From: Proteus faecis | GTDB lineage: Bacteria > Pseudomonadota > Gammaproteobacteria > Enterobacterales > Enterobacteriaceae | Assembly: GCF_003144395.1 (NCBI RefSeq) | Contig: NZ_PENZ01000045.1 | Span: 249,220-313,219, forward strand | Direction of reading: 5' to 3' | Length of the DNA stretch: 64,000 nucleotides | Shown: in pieces, positions 11,417 to 20,457 of the stretch | Numbering within the stretch: position 1 is the first letter of the stretch | Layout: the number at the start of each line of letters is the position of its first letter | Made by a program: the position numbers and the translations under genes | Notes under the pieces: model-generated | What the model saw: only the letters and a program-made list of their open reading frames with translations | What the model was told of the DNA's origin: nothing | Database searches by the model: none

Positions 11417-13117
11417 ATGACATTTCAAATTGCAGACACTCTCTATTACAACGGACTTATTTATACCGCTGATCATAATAACAATATTGTTGATGCCATC
11501 GCGATCGAGCAAGGTATCATTATTGCTTCAGGTAAAAAAGAGGCGTTACTTTCTTACTGCAATGAAAATACAGAGCAGATTGATTTGCAGGGAAGAATGG
11601 TCATGCCGGGCATTATTGATGCACATATGCACCCTTTCTGGGGAGGTGCAACGTTAGCAGGTTGCCATCTTGATTATCAATCACTCTCTATCGATGACAT
11701 TTTATTGCGTATTCAGAACTACCTTGATGAAAACTTTATCGATAGTGATACCGAATGGTTAAAAGTCTCCGCATGGTATCGAGAGGGTATGCTACCAGAA
11801 GGCGTGCAAATGACACGTTACCACCTTGATACCTTAAATACGACTCGCCCTATTTTGCTCTTTTCTAGTGATTGCCATAGCGTTCTTGCTAATTCTCGCG
11901 CTCTAGCGCTATTAAATATCACCGCAGAAACGCCCGATCCCCCTGATGGAAACATTGAACGTGATAGTGATAGAACACCTATTGGTATTCTTGAAGATGC
12001 ACCAGCAATGCAAGCCATTGATAGTTTACCTCCATTGACTGACGCTCAAAATTTACAGATAGCTCGCCATGTTCAAAAATTATTAAATCAACAAGGCGTG
12101 ACCACCATTATGGATGCTCGTGTGGGTGAGCCTCAATTACGCGCCTTTAATACATTAAGAAAAACAGGCGAATTGACTCTTCGTATAGAGAATGCCGTTG
12201 AAATCACGCCAGATGATGTAACGTGTATTGACGATATTCCAAACGCTGTACACCATGCTACTACTCGCTTTTCACAATGGCATCAAATCAGCAATGGCGC
12301 TCAACCCAGTGTTGCGATCCGCCATATCAAACTTTTCCTTGATGGTGTATTACAAGCGCCGATTATGACAGCGCGCTTACACTCACCTTATCGTATTAAT
12401 GTTGGTACTGACGACACGCCACACTGGCAAAACTCTGAACATATTGGCGATCTCTATTTCTCACCTGAAATTTTAACACCACTAATCACTGAGATTGCCC
12501 GTGCGGGTTATCATCCTCATATTCATACTGTTGCTGAAGGTGCCATTAGTACAGCACTTGATGCAATTAGTGTAATGCGTAAAGCTTTACCTGAAAAAGA
12601 CATAAGACCGGGACTTGCACATAATGAATTGATGTGTGAAAAAGATTATGCCCGCTTTACACAACTAAAAGCCTACCCTTTTCTCTCCTTCCAATGGGCA
12701 GCAGTAGAACAGAGCAATATCGAAAAAGATATTGAAATGCTAGGTAAATCTCGCTGTAACTATTTAGAGACTGCTGGCAAATTTATTGATGCAGGTGTTA
12801 CTGTTGCTTTTGGTAGCGATTGGCCGATTGATCCACTTAATGAATGGTACGATTTTAAAGTCGCGATGACTCGCCAAAAAGATGCAATAAGCCCACGTCT
12901 TGATAACGATCGTAACCTTACGACAATTGAAGTCTTACGTGCAGCGACCATTAATGCCGCTCAGGCATTAGATATGGATAAGCAAATTGGATCACTAGAA
13001 GTCGGAAAATTTGCCGATTTAATTGTATTAGATAGAAACTTGTTTGAAATATCGGCAGAAGATGTTGAAAATGTCAGGGTATTGTGTACGATCATTGCGG
13101 GGAAACCCACAATTTAG
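11417..13117 (+). CDS. YtcJ-type amidohydrolase (amidohydrolase family 3)
   Basis: 566 residues, a metal-dependent amidohydrolase with the composite N- and C-terminal beta-sandwich. Metal-binding HxH is in GRMVMPGIIDAHMHPFWGG (about residues 65-81); later HPHIHTVAEGAI and the catalytic Asp region AFGSDWPIDPLNEWY are typical, as is the C-terminal VGKFADLIVLDRN. Relatives include Bacillus YtcJ and N-substituted formamide deformylase; the substrate here cannot be deduced. No signal peptide. It stands alone between moeB and a convergent GNAT gene, with its own terminator. Confidence 0.85.
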   Translation: MTFQIADTLYYNGLIYTADHNNNIVDAIAIEQGIIIASGKKEALLSYCNENTEQIDLQGRMVMPGIIDAHMHPFWGGATLAGCHLDYQSLSIDDILLRIQNYLDENFIDSDTEWLKVSAWYREGMLPEGVQMTRYHLDTLNTTRPILLFSSDCHSVLANSRALALLNITAETPDPPDGNIERDSDRTPIGILEDAPAMQAIDSLPPLTDAQNLQIARHVQKLLNQQGVTTIMDARVGEPQLRAFNTLRKTGELTLRIENAVEITPDDVTCIDDIPNAVHHATTRFSQWHQISNGAQPSVAIRHIKLFLDGVLQAPIMTARLHSPYRINVGTDDTPHWQNSEHIGDLYFSPEILTPLITEIARAGYHPHIHTVAEGAISTALDAISVMRKALPEKDIRPGLAHNELMCEKDYARFTQLKAYPFLSFQWAAVEQSNIEKDIEMLGKSRCNYLETAGKFIDAGVTVAFGSDWPIDPLNEWYDFKVAMTRQKDAISPRLDNDRNLTTIEVLRAATINAAQALDMDKQIGSLEVGKFADLIVLDRNLFEISAEDVENVRVLCTIIAGKPTI

Positions 13118-13132
13118 CTGAATAATATAATT

Positions 13133-13164
13133 AATAAACCCGCCGTTGAAGCGGGTTTATTTTT
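13133..13164 (+). terminator. Terminator after the amidohydrolase gene
   Basis: AATAAACCCGC (13133-13143) pairs with GCGGGTTTATT (13151-13161) and is followed by T residues. Probably also serves the convergent acetyltransferase gene. Confidence 0.85.
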
Positions 13165-13208
13165 ATCTACGCACTTAATCCTATGAGAATTAACGTAAAT
13201 TGGATCTG

Positions 13209-13673
13209 CTATAAAACAATCCCCATCACGGAGCTCACTTCTTTTAACCCTTCACGCTGGTAAAAACGTTTAGCCGCACCATTTTCAGCTAATACAGATA
13301 ACTCAAGATGAGTCATTTTTTCTGATTTAGCCCACTCTTTCATTGCTGTTAATAGCAAGCTACCTACGCCTTGGCTACGAATGGAAGGGTCAACAATAAT
13401 ATCGTAAATATAAGCATATTTACGTTGAACTAAGCAGTTAAACATCGGTGTTTCTTGAATTTGCGCCATGCTAAATCCAACCACTTTACCGTCTAAATCT
13501 GCTACTAAAAGATGAAACTTATTATTTTTTATTCCATTAATAATAAAAGCTTCATCTTGCTCACCCGGTTTTAATCGATCGGGTTGTAACTTCGCCATTT
13601 CATTAAATAAATAAGTGTAAAGCGTGCTAATTTCTTCTATATCAGACAAAATTGCTTTTCTTATTATTATCAT
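13209..13673 (-). CDS. GNAT-family N-acetyltransferase
   Basis: 154 residues, single GNAT domain. IRKAILSDIEEISTLY is the usual beta1-alpha1 start, and the acetyl-CoA pyrophosphate loop is SIRSQGVGSLLL (motif A, R/QxxGxG/A) near residues 98-109, followed by LELSVLAENGAAKRFYQREGL (motif B). Transfers acetyl from acetyl-CoA to an unidentified amine. It lies 9 bases downstream of the LOG-family gene on the same strand, so the two are probably one operon. Confidence 0.85.
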   Translation of the reverse strand: MIIIRKAILSDIEEISTLYTYLFNEMAKLQPDRLKPGEQDEAFIINGIKNNKFHLLVADLDGKVVGFSMAQIQETPMFNCLVQRKYAYIYDIIVDPSIRSQGVGSLLLTAMKEWAKSEKMTHLELSVLAENGAAKRFYQREGLKEVSSVMGIVL

Positions 13674-13682
13674 TTTTTACCT

Positions 13683-14261
13683 TTATTTGTTATAGGTTTT
13701 TACTGGTGGCGCAATATATGTTTCAAATTTATCTAAAAGTTGAATAGGACATTGTTCCACAATCGCCATAGTTCGATATTTTTCATGTAAGAATTGTTCA
13801 TCAGCCATTTTATCAATCATCATTAATAATGGAGAATAGAACTGATTGATATTAAGCAAGCCTAACGGTTTTTGATGTAAACCAATTTGGCTCCAAGTAA
13901 AGACTTCACTAAACTCTTCTAATGTACCAAAACCTCCAGGCAAAGCGACAAAACCTTCAGCTAATTCAATCATTTTGCTTTTACGTTGATGCATTGTTTC
14001 AACGACATGTAGCTCGGTCAGATTTTTATGTGAAATTTCACGGCCTTCTAATAATACAGGAATAACACCAATCACCTTTCCGCCTTCGGCTAATACAGTA
14101 TCAGCGAGAGTGCCCATAATACCGACGCTGGCACCACCATAAATTAAGGTAATATTACGTTTAACCAGCTCTTTAGCAAAAATAATTGCTTGTTCTTTAT
14201 AAATAGGTGAAGCCCCTAAACTAGAACCACAATACACTGCGATAGATTTTATTTTACTCAT
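13683..14261 (-). CDS. LOG-family protein (TIGR00730, cytokinin-type phosphoribohydrolase)
   Basis: 192 residues. The N terminus IAVYCGSSLGASPIYKEQA and the PGGFGTLEEFSEVFTW motif (PGGxGTxxE, around residues 107-121) identify the Lonely-Guy/TIGR00730 family. Characterised members cleave ribose-5-phosphate from nucleoside 5'-monophosphates (AMP or cytokinin ribotides); many were misannotated as lysine decarboxylase. Cytoplasmic. It is first gene of a likely two-gene operon with the GNAT protein. The physiological substrate in enterobacteria is uncertain. Confidence 0.87.
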   Translation of the reverse strand: MSKIKSIAVYCGSSLGASPIYKEQAIIFAKELVKRNITLIYGGASVGIMGTLADTVLAEGGKVIGVIPVLLEGREISHKNLTELHVVETMHQRKSKMIELAEGFVALPGGFGTLEEFSEVFTWSQIGLHQKPLGLLNINQFYSPLLMMIDKMADEQFLHEKYRTMAIVEQCPIQLLDKFETYIAPPVKTYNK

Positions 14262-14591
14262 TTTTTATTCTCTTTTAGCTAGTTAAAACGAGCTTGGAAT
14301 TATACTGAAGGTACTTTTAATAAAAAAGGTTAAAAAAAGTGTTTTTACGCTTTTTATCGCATATATATATTTAATCATTATTAACACTTATATTTATGAG
14401 AAGTTATTTTTAATTTTGTTAAATATAAATTAATTTATATTTTAGCCAATTTCACTAAACAAAATTAAAATAAAAAATATTTATTAATGAGTAGCTATAT
14501 TAAAGTGGGTAATTTTACTTTATATTATGCGATCCTTTGTTAGCTGTTAACAGAGAACACATACGATTGATTATTGACGAGGTTTTATAGG
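14262..14591. other. AT-rich divergent spacer between the LOG gene and rhtA
   Basis: About 330 bases without a gene. It carries the outward promoters of two divergent units. No convincing operator, hairpin or small ORF was seen; the middle is a long A/T-rich stretch. Confidence 0.6.
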
Positions 14592-15482
14592 ATGTTGTCA
14601 GCCAGGCACTCAGCTAAATTACAGGTATTTTACCCTGTGCTTCTTTTGCTTCTCTCTATGCTTTCAATTCAAAGTGGCGCATCCCTTGCTAAAAGCCTAT
14701 TTCCTGTTATTGGTGCCCCAGCTGTAACGGCATTACGTCTATTATTGGGCACGTTGATCCTCTTTTTTATTTTTAAACCGTGGCGACTCAAGTTTAATCG
14801 AGAATCGATTATACCACTGTTTCTATATGGTTTATCTTTAGGGGCAATGAATTACCTTTTCTACCTCGCGCTTGAAACCATTCCTTTAGGTATTGCTGTT
14901 GCCCTTGAATTTACAGGACCTTTAGCTGTTGCCATGTTTTCATCGCGCAGAGCTATCGACTTTTTATGGATAATTTTAGTCATTGCTGGATTAGGGTTAT
15001 TACTCCCTATTGGCGATAATATTCATGGATTAGATCCTCTAGGTATTCTTTATGCACTGGGTGCTGGTGTAGGTTGGGCATTATATATTGTATTCGGGCA
15101 ACGTGCAGGTAAAGGCTATGGTGCGGCAACAGTTTCAATTGGCTCATTAGTTGCTGCCTTTATTTTTGTACCTATTGGTATGTTGCAAAGTAGTCCTGAT
15201 ATTATGTTTAGCTGGTCAATTTTACCTGTTGCATTAGCTATTGCGATTTTATCAACCGCTTTCCCCTATACGTTAGAAATGATTGCTCTTACACGTTTAC
15301 CAGCTAAAACATTCGGTACTTTAATGAGCTTAGAGCCATGTATGGGTGCCTTTATTGGTATTATTTTCTTACACGAACATTTGACATTAATTCAATGGAT
15401 TGCTCTTGCCTTTATTGTGTTAGCCTCTATAGGTTCAACAGTAACCATGAAAAGCAAAACCAAAATTGAGGAAGTAAAATAG
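14592..15482 (+). CDS. rhtA: Threonine/homoserine exporter RhtA (DMT family)
   Basis: 296 residues (E. coli RhtA 295), ten hydrophobic segments with duplicated EamA domains. It starts MLSARHSAK at the ATG at 14592, with GAGG ten bases upstream; a TTG at 14574 is in frame but not needed. Near-identical blocks to E. coli RhtA include SIQSGASLAKSLFP, ALEFTGPLAVAMFSSRRAID and MIALTRLPAKTFGTLMSLEP. Exports threonine, homoserine and some other amino acids across the inner membrane. Next to dps as in E. coli. Followed by a terminator. Confidence 0.95.
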   Translation: MLSARHSAKLQVFYPVLLLLLSMLSIQSGASLAKSLFPVIGAPAVTALRLLLGTLILFFIFKPWRLKFNRESIIPLFLYGLSLGAMNYLFYLALETIPLGIAVALEFTGPLAVAMFSSRRAIDFLWIILVIAGLGLLLPIGDNIHGLDPLGILYALGAGVGWALYIVFGQRAGKGYGAATVSIGSLVAAFIFVPIGMLQSSPDIMFSWSILPVALAIAILSTAFPYTLEMIALTRLPAKTFGTLMSLEPCMGAFIGIIFLHEHLTLIQWIALAFIVLASIGSTVTMKSKTKIEEVK

Positions 15483-15524
15483 ATATTTAACTCATTTTGC
15501 TCAATAACAAATAAATATTAATTT

Positions 15525-15548
15525 AAAAAGGATCTTATGATCCTTTTT
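15525..15548 (+). terminator. Terminator after rhtA
   Basis: AAAAAGGATC (15525-15534) pairs with GATCCTTTTT (15539-15548) across a 4-base loop. Confidence 0.85.
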
Positions 15549-15758
15549 ACTTATTAAATAATAACTTTACTGATCTATCATTGCTATTTTACGCACATTG
15601 TCCTAACCTAAATAGGTTATTTCGATAGATTAGTTTTTTTTAAATAGATGACCTATCAATTTAATAGTATCAATCGATAAGACTAACCATTAATAATTCA
15701 CTATCATAATTAACAGAAATTAAGATATTGAGTTATTAATTATTTAGGGAGAACGATT

Positions 15759-16265
15759 ATGAGTACTGCTAAATTAGTCAAATCCACACCTTCAAGCCTG
15801 CTTTATACCCGTAATAACCTCGATGACAGTGTAAAACTTCATGCTATCGAACTATTGCAACAGATGGTGACGCAGTTTATCGACCTATCTCTCATCACAA
15901 AACAAGCGCACTGGAATATGCGTGGCAGAAACTTTATTTCTGTTCATGAGATGGTTGACGGTTTCCGCGATACCATTAATCAGCACACTGATGAGTTTGC
16001 AGAGCGTGTTGTCCAATTAGGTGGCACTGTATTGGGTACGGCACAAGTGGTGAGTAAGAAAACCCCTTTAAAAGCGTATCCTCTGGATATCCATGATGTA
16101 CAAGATCACCTAAAAGCGCTCGCTGATCGTTATGCAGTTGTTGCTAATGATATTCGCAAAGCCATTGACGAAGTTGAAGACGAAGATACCGCCGATATGT
16201 TTACAGCCGCATCGCGTGATCTTGATAAATTCTTATGGTTCATTGAAGCCAATATTGAGAACTAA
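15759..16265 (+). CDS. dps: DNA-protecting ferritin-like protein Dps
   Basis: 168 residues (E. coli 167). Forms a dodecamer that binds DNA, oxidises Fe(II) with H2O2 and stores iron, protecting DNA in stationary phase and oxidative stress. The N-terminal Lys-bearing MSTAKLVKS tail used for DNA binding is present. Ferroxidase residues lie in [12 protein letters not shown] (His) and [28 protein letters not shown] (His/Asp/Glu). The ATG is preceded by AGGGAGAA. The preceding 210 bases hold the promoter; no specific OxyR site was recognised. Confidence 0.97.
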   Translation: MSTAKLVKSTPSSLLYTRNNLDDSVKLHAIELLQQMVTQFIDLSLITKQAHWNMRGRNFISVHEMVDGFRDTINQHTDEFAERVVQLGGTVLGTAQVVSKKTPLKAYPLDIHDVQDHLKALADRYAVVANDIRKAIDEVEDEDTADMFTAASRDLDKFLWFIEANIEN

Positions 16266-16294
16266 TTAACATATAACAATACATTGTTAATAAT

Positions 16295-16326
16295 GAGAAA
16301 AGCGGTCATTTAAGACCGCCTTTCTC
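16295..16326. terminator. Bidirectional terminator between dps and the TonB-dependent receptor gene
   Basis: GAGAAA-a-GCGGTC (16295-16307) pairs with GACCGC-c-TTTCTC (16314-16326) around a 6-base loop. It sits between convergent gene ends. Confidence 0.85.
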
Positions 16327-16340
16327 TATTTTCGATTTAG

Positions 16341-18374
16341 TTAAAATTTATAGACAACGCCAACATTAACGCTAAAACCATTTCCTGGAAAAAATAAAGC
16401 ATTATTTTTATTCACACTTGGATTAGCTAACGTACTTGCCGCATAACGTTTATTGGTTATGTTATCTAAATTAAGATAAGTCAACCATATATTGTCATAT
16501 TGATAGTGTGCATTAAATCCTAATAATGCATAGGGTTTACTCTTTTCAAGATTAAGATGGTTGCCATGATCAACAGCAACATTTGTTGGTGACCAATACA
16601 CTGTAGGACCGAATCTCAATCCATTTAATTGGTAGTTAATTTCACCCGAAATAAGATTTCTAGGAACACCTGCAATATATTTTCGGTTATATTCTCCGCC
16701 CATAAAACGAAAATCATTATACGTCCATGTTGCGCGGTAGAGAAAATCCCCTACACGAAGAGGTTGAATGGCATTTATAGTAAATTCGACACCTTGATGA
16801 CGAGTTTTAGCAGGATAATTATAAATATCGACAATATTCCCGTTTTGATCGTGGGATGTAATATATTCATCTTTAATAAAACTGCGATAAAGCGCAGTAC
16901 TCAAACTAATATTATCAGTTAATTCAATATCACTACCAATTTCAAAACTAGTTGCTTTTTGAGGCGAAAGCTTTAACAGATTGACCTTATTTAACGGTGC
17001 TTTAGGGTTAATAATATCATTAAAAGAAGCTGGCTCTTGGCTCATACTGACATTAGCAAATAAACGTGTTTTGTAATTAGGATACCAAATCAGCCCAACT
17101 TTAGGTGTTAAGAAATTAAAGGATTGTGCAAGGGAATTATGACCCGAAAATACATCTCTTTTCGCATATGTTCCTTTTATATCTAAATTAAATAACACAC
17201 TGTTACTAATATGTATTCCTGCGCCTAAAGATGCATAAATATTCTCAGCTCGTCCATCATATCGACCTAACCAACCTTTGGGATTTTTCTCGATATCATC
17301 TTTCATTATCGAATGATCCCAAGCTAACGCTGCACGATAACTAATATGCTGGGTTTCTAATTTATAATTAAATTGAGCGCCTTTCGTATAGTAATTCACA
17401 AATTGATAATGACTGGGTGTTTTGAAATTATCATGTGTTTGTGAATACCACCATCCTAGTTGAATATCATGAGCACCGAGATCCCACGTTGACTTATTCA
17501 TAATGCGTATTTGCTCCACATTACGATGGGGATCTTTCTTCTGGATAGCAGGTAATACACTTTTGGGATCATTTGCAAGCATTTGTGATGTTGCAGGGCC
17601 GGGAACATCGAAACGCAGATCAGTCCAATTAATCCATGTTCTGTTTTCAAAGTTGCCTGAGGTATACCCTAATGTTGAACGCATTGTTTTACGTTGAGAA
17701 GCAGAATGCTCCCGATACCCATCATAATGGTCATAACTTAGGCTTATTCTGGCATCAATAGGATGATCATCACTATAACCACCTAACGCCATTTGTAGAC
17801 CTTGACGTCCAAAAGAACCTTGTTCATAACGCAATTGATTTTGATTATCTCGTCCTGTATAAGTGATAAAATCAAGCTCTCCTCCTAAGTTATTGCTTTG
17901 TAATTGTGTACTATTTGCACCACGACGAATGCTAATAAATTGTACATCTCGTACATCAATCATACTTGAGTGAAAGCTCCCATCAGCTTCATTGAGAGGT
18001 AATCCGTCTTGGAGTAATAACACCCCTCTAGAAAGTGGCGCACTTTGAACACCTGAACCGCGAATACTTAAACGAGGTTGATCTAATCCACCAAATAAAC
18101 TTTGTATCACAATACCTGATTGATTCTTTAAGGCATCATTCAACGTTAATAAGCGGCTCTCATGATTAACTGTAATTAAATTGGTTCCTCCAGCTATATT
18201 ACTTATTTTTTCAGACTCAATGTTATAAATGCGATTTGATGTATGTTCTTCTTTTTGTCCAGTGACAATAATATGTTCCAGTTTATTTTCACTCGCTTGG
18301 GAATAGTTAAATAGTGGTGTAATCGAAAGCAAAGAGAATGAAATAAACCATAAAGATTTTTTTAAAATAAGCAT
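16341..18374 (-). CDS. TonB-dependent outer-membrane receptor (FecA-like plug)
   Basis: 677 residues. A signal peptide covers about residues 1-27 (ends SQASE). A TonB-box-like HIIVTGQ follows near residue 34, then a plug domain with LNDALKNQSGIVIQS, QPRLSIRGSGVQSAPLSRGVLLLQDGLPLNEADGS and GANSTQLQSNNLGGELDF. The rest is the 22-strand barrel, ending in the outer-membrane signature VGVVYKF with terminal Phe. The plug resembles FecA/ferric citrate-type receptors, so a ferric siderophore or metal chelate is likely, but the ligand is not identifiable. It is separated by a terminator from the upstream hydrogenase operon and has no adjacent ABC or sensor genes. Confidence 0.88.
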   Translation of the reverse strand: MLILKKSLWFISFSLLSITPLFNYSQASENKLEHIIVTGQKEEHTSNRIYNIESEKISNIAGGTNLITVNHESRLLTLNDALKNQSGIVIQSLFGGLDQPRLSIRGSGVQSAPLSRGVLLLQDGLPLNEADGSFHSSMIDVRDVQFISIRRGANSTQLQSNNLGGELDFITYTGRDNQNQLRYEQGSFGRQGLQMALGGYSDDHPIDARISLSYDHYDGYREHSASQRKTMRSTLGYTSGNFENRTWINWTDLRFDVPGPATSQMLANDPKSVLPAIQKKDPHRNVEQIRIMNKSTWDLGAHDIQLGWWYSQTHDNFKTPSHYQFVNYYTKGAQFNYKLETQHISYRAALAWDHSIMKDDIEKNPKGWLGRYDGRAENIYASLGAGIHISNSVLFNLDIKGTYAKRDVFSGHNSLAQSFNFLTPKVGLIWYPNYKTRLFANVSMSQEPASFNDIINPKAPLNKVNLLKLSPQKATSFEIGSDIELTDNISLSTALYRSFIKDEYITSHDQNGNIVDIYNYPAKTRHQGVEFTINAIQPLRVGDFLYRATWTYNDFRFMGGEYNRKYIAGVPRNLISGEINYQLNGLRFGPTVYWSPTNVAVDHGNHLNLEKSKPYALLGFNAHYQYDNIWLTYLNLDNITNKRYAASTLANPSVNKNNALFFPGNGFSVNVGVVYKF

Positions 18375-18430
18375 ATTTATCGTTCTATTTATCGTTAAAG
18401 AAAAAATAAAAATATTTTTTAGTTTTATTT

Positions 18431-18459
18431 ATAAAAAATGCCCAATAAAATTGGGCATT
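18431..18459 (-). terminator. Terminator of the hydrogenase operon
   Basis: On the minus strand AATGCCCAAT pairs with ATTGGGCATT (plus 18437-18459, 3-base loop), followed by a T-run (A-run 18431-18438 on the plus strand). It separates the NrfD-like gene from the TonB-dependent receptor gene. Confidence 0.88.
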
Positions 18460-18466
18460 AAGTTAA

Positions 18467-19612
18467 TTAATGTTTGGCGTCTTCATGTTCAATAATACGG
18501 AAGTTTTCGCAGATAAATAAATAAGCAAGCGCTCCCATTGAAACCAGACCAAGAGTGATAGTTAATTCTGGTAGTGATGGCCAATAAGAGACACCCGTTG
18601 ATGTTACCATACCAGTCACTACTACGTTATAACGGTTTAAAATAACCCCTAAAGCCACTAGTACACCAAAGGTCACCAGCCAGCGACGACGTTTTATTAA
18701 TGGAGAGAAGCAGATAATTAATGGAACAATAACGCCAAAACCGACCTCAATCCAAAAAAATAAGGATTCAAAGCTACCTTCAAAAAGGTAATGTACTTTA
18801 TCTTCCATAATAATACTGCCGAATTTCAATACTAAATAAACCAGCATTGCATAACCTGAAACTCGAACTAATCCACTTAATACCGGTATTGGCACTTTAT
18901 GATTAAATGCTCGGCCTGCTAATGCAGTTTCAACAGCAATCATGGCGGGGCCCACAAAGAATGACGAAATCAAAAATTGGAAGAAAATAATTGGCGACCA
19001 CCATAATGGATGTAATTTATCGACCATTAATAAATAAAGTGCCCCAAGTGATGATTGATGCATTGATGGAATTGCAATACCAATAACTAACAATACTGGT
19101 AATATTTTACGGAAAAACGGATGATATTTTCGTCCAATTCGCTCAGTAGCCACTTCACCAAATTCTATTAATTGCACGCTGGTATAAACAGAAACGCAAA
19201 TAAAGACTTCAAATAATACTGAACTATGACCTTGAGAAACTAATGGGCGCCAGAAATTCCACCATTGCCCAATATCAAGAAAAAGCCCAACCATCACCAA
19301 TAAATAACCAATTAATGACGTTAATGCTGCACTTCGGGCAATACTTGAAAATTGTTCTTGTTTAAACACATAAACAATTAACGCCGTACCATATCCGCCT
19401 CCTGCTAATGCCACACCACACATCACGTCAAAAGAGATCCAAAGCCCCCAAGGCCATTCATCATTAAGATTGGTCACTAATCCCAATCCAGTGACTAAAC
19501 GAAATAAGATAAGCCCTACGGCAATCAAACTGATAGCAACGAGTACCCAGCGTACTGGTGTCATAGGAAAACGCCACTTACCAAAGTAGGTCGAATTATC
19601 GATAACACTCAT
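18467..19612 (-). CDS. NrfD/HybB-like integral membrane quinone-reactive subunit
   Basis: 381 residues with about ten hydrophobic segments and no cofactor motifs, typical of the NrfD/PsrC/HybB family. It resembles HybB of hydrogenase 2 (PMTPVRWVLVAISLIAVGLILFRL; LNDEWPWGLWISFDVMCGVALAGGGYGTALIVYV). Such subunits anchor a periplasmic redox enzyme and pass electrons to or from the quinone pool. The gene overlaps the upstream ferredoxin gene by 4 bases (ATGA), so the two are translationally coupled. Its partner enzyme here is the [FeFe] hydrogenase rather than the NiFe type. Confidence 0.88.
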   Translation of the reverse strand: MSVIDNSTYFGKWRFPMTPVRWVLVAISLIAVGLILFRLVTGLGLVTNLNDEWPWGLWISFDVMCGVALAGGGYGTALIVYVFKQEQFSSIARSAALTSLIGYLLVMVGLFLDIGQWWNFWRPLVSQGHSSVLFEVFICVSVYTSVQLIEFGEVATERIGRKYHPFFRKILPVLLVIGIAIPSMHQSSLGALYLLMVDKLHPLWWSPIIFFQFLISSFFVGPAMIAVETALAGRAFNHKVPIPVLSGLVRVSGYAMLVYLVLKFGSIIMEDKVHYLFEGSFESLFFWIEVGFGVIVPLIICFSPLIKRRRWLVTFGVLVALGVILNRYNVVVTGMVTSTGVSYWPSLPELTITLGLVSMGALAYLFICENFRIIEHEDAKH

Positions 19613-20439
19613 TCTGATCTCCTTGTTTCTTCATCAGTGTTATTCTGGTTATGTTCTAGATTCTGATAGGATTTTTCATCGCGGCTCACTTTATCTTTTC
19701 TGTGATTAAACATGGCAATACCCCCTAAAATCACAGCCCATGTAGCGCCTGCTATCGGCGTATATTTCATAAAATCAGAGGTATAAGAAGAGAGTGGTTT
19801 TTCAGTTAACCCTGTTTTAAAACCTAGTTTTTCAAACGACACATCCGAAATATAGAGCCATTCAGTCCCTCCCACTTCTTTCTCTCCATAAATATGCTGA
19901 ACATAATTTGGATTATTCGTGATGGTTTCTCTGGCTTTTTCTAATAAAGTTTGGCGCTCACCAAATATCAACGCTTGAGTAGGACAGACCGCGACACATG
20001 CGGGTGATTGCCCTTCTTCTACACGCGATGAGCACATCATGCATTTAGTGACATAAGGAAGTGACTTTTCCCACTCATATTTAGGGATATCAAAAGGACA
20101 AGCCACCATACAATATCGGCAACCCACACAGAGATCAGGATAGTAAACTACTGGCCCTGCTGGTGTTTTTTGAAAGGCTTTTGCAAAACACGCTGAAGCA
20201 CACGCGGGATCAATGCAGTGAAAACATTGCTCTTTAACATAACGCCAAACCGCTTTATCTTCTTTTTCAACCGTGACCGTTTTGATAACCGTCCAGTTTT
20301 CATCCGCAAGTTTAGCATTCTCACCACTTGTGGGTTGTCTGTCTTCTATCCATTTATTTTCGTTGTACATTTTGCATGCAACTGTACAACTACCGCAGCC
20401 GATACACTTTGTAAGATCGACTAATACACCTTTAGACAT
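19609..20439 (-). CDS. HybA/FdnH-like four-cluster ferredoxin subunit with C-terminal anchor
   Basis: 276 residues from the ATG at 20439, preceded by GAGGAA; a further in-frame start at 20454 lacks a good site. Four [4Fe-4S] motifs appear in order: CIGCGSCTVAC, CFHCIDPACASAC, CVGCRYCMVAC with CP, and CMMC...CVAVCP. A hydrophobic segment near residues 232-250 (ATWAVILGGIAMF) is a membrane tail. There is no Tat signal of its own, so export would be by hitch-hiking on the Tat-signal hydrogenase subunit, as for FdnH-type subunits. It would wire electrons between the catalytic subunit and the NrfD-like protein. Confidence 0.9.
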   Translation of the reverse strand: MSKGVLVDLTKCIGCGSCTVACKMYNENKWIEDRQPTSGENAKLADENWTVIKTVTVEKEDKAVWRYVKEQCFHCIDPACASACFAKAFQKTPAGPVVYYPDLCVGCRYCMVACPFDIPKYEWEKSLPYVTKCMMCSSRVEEGQSPACVAVCPTQALIFGERQTLLEKARETITNNPNYVQHIYGEKEVGGTEWLYISDVSFEKLGFKTGLTEKPLSSYTSDFMKYTPIAGATWAVILGGIAMFNHRKDKVSRDEKSYQNLEHNQNNTDEETRRSE

Positions 20440-20457
20440 AATGTGTTTCCTCAATCT

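Noticed and set aside
13683-14261. Lysine decarboxylase
   Set aside because: The PGGxGTxxE motif belongs to LOG-type phosphoribohydrolases; the lysine decarboxylase label for this family is a known misannotation.
14574-14591. TTG start giving a longer RhtA
   Set aside because: The ATG at 14592 gives a protein of E. coli RhtA length with a GAGG at suitable distance.
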